In this document: positions 43,838 through 43,891 of the stretch, piece by piece
Position numbering within the stretch: position 1 is the first letter of the stretch
How the letters are laid out: every line of letters starts with the position of its first letter
Source: Pyrodictiaceae archaeon
GTDB taxonomy: Archaea; Thermoproteota; Thermoprotei_A; Sulfolobales; WAQK01
Assembly (NCBI GenBank): GCA_015520265.1
Contig: WAQK01000079.1
Span: 1-43,891 of the forward strand
Length of the DNA stretch: 43,891 nucleotides
Direction of reading: 5' to 3'
Program-made: the position numbers and the translations under genes
Notes under the pieces: model-generated
What the model saw: only the letters and a program-made list of their open reading frames with translations
Databases searched by the model: none
What the model was told of the DNA's origin: nothing

Positions 43838-43891
43838 CTATACCGCCATAACACGGAATCAGCCAAGTATGCATAAGTAGAGGTGAATAGA

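Noticed and set aside
1-43891. CRISPR array, transposase, integrase or prophage genes
   Set aside because: No spaced direct repeats, DDE/Tyr/Ser recombinase motifs or phage structural genes recognised on either strand.

Overview
The window reads as a gene-dense stretch of a hyperthermophilic crenarchaeal (Thermoproteota) chromosome. Reverse gyrase, two Alba paralogs, PCNA, an archaeal AsnRS, XPB- and Lhr-type helicases and leader-poor TATA promoters support this; the genus is not assigned. Most of it is core metabolism and information processing: mvk, glmS and a GlmU-like protein, AsnRS, two Lhr-family helicases, reverse gyrase between two alba genes, sucCD-korDABC, XPB, CutA, Mrp, PCNA and a HerA-like ATPase. 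No tRNA, rRNA, CRISPR array or transposon was recognised. The main signals not explained by the ORF track are: (1) a set of candidate C/D-box sRNA genes in or at the edges of intergenic regions, at least two with near-ideal 47-48 nt C/D'/C'/D geometry, one with G-C covariation in both k-turn cores, and one whose guide matches a tRNA D-arm; (2) a four-gene minus-strand operon starting with a single-chain RHH + UPF0175-like + PIN-like protein under dyad operators, followed by VWA, hexapeptide transferase and Zn-ribbon/PUA/PAPS-reductase-like/4Fe4S genes; (3) a 76-aa Rpo13-like ORF with its Lys-rich tail at the N-terminus; (4) a strongly structured GC-rich hairpin island at 33102-33190; (5) a 48-aa zinc-ribbon ORF below the ORF-track cutoff. 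All homology calls come from motif recognition without database searches.
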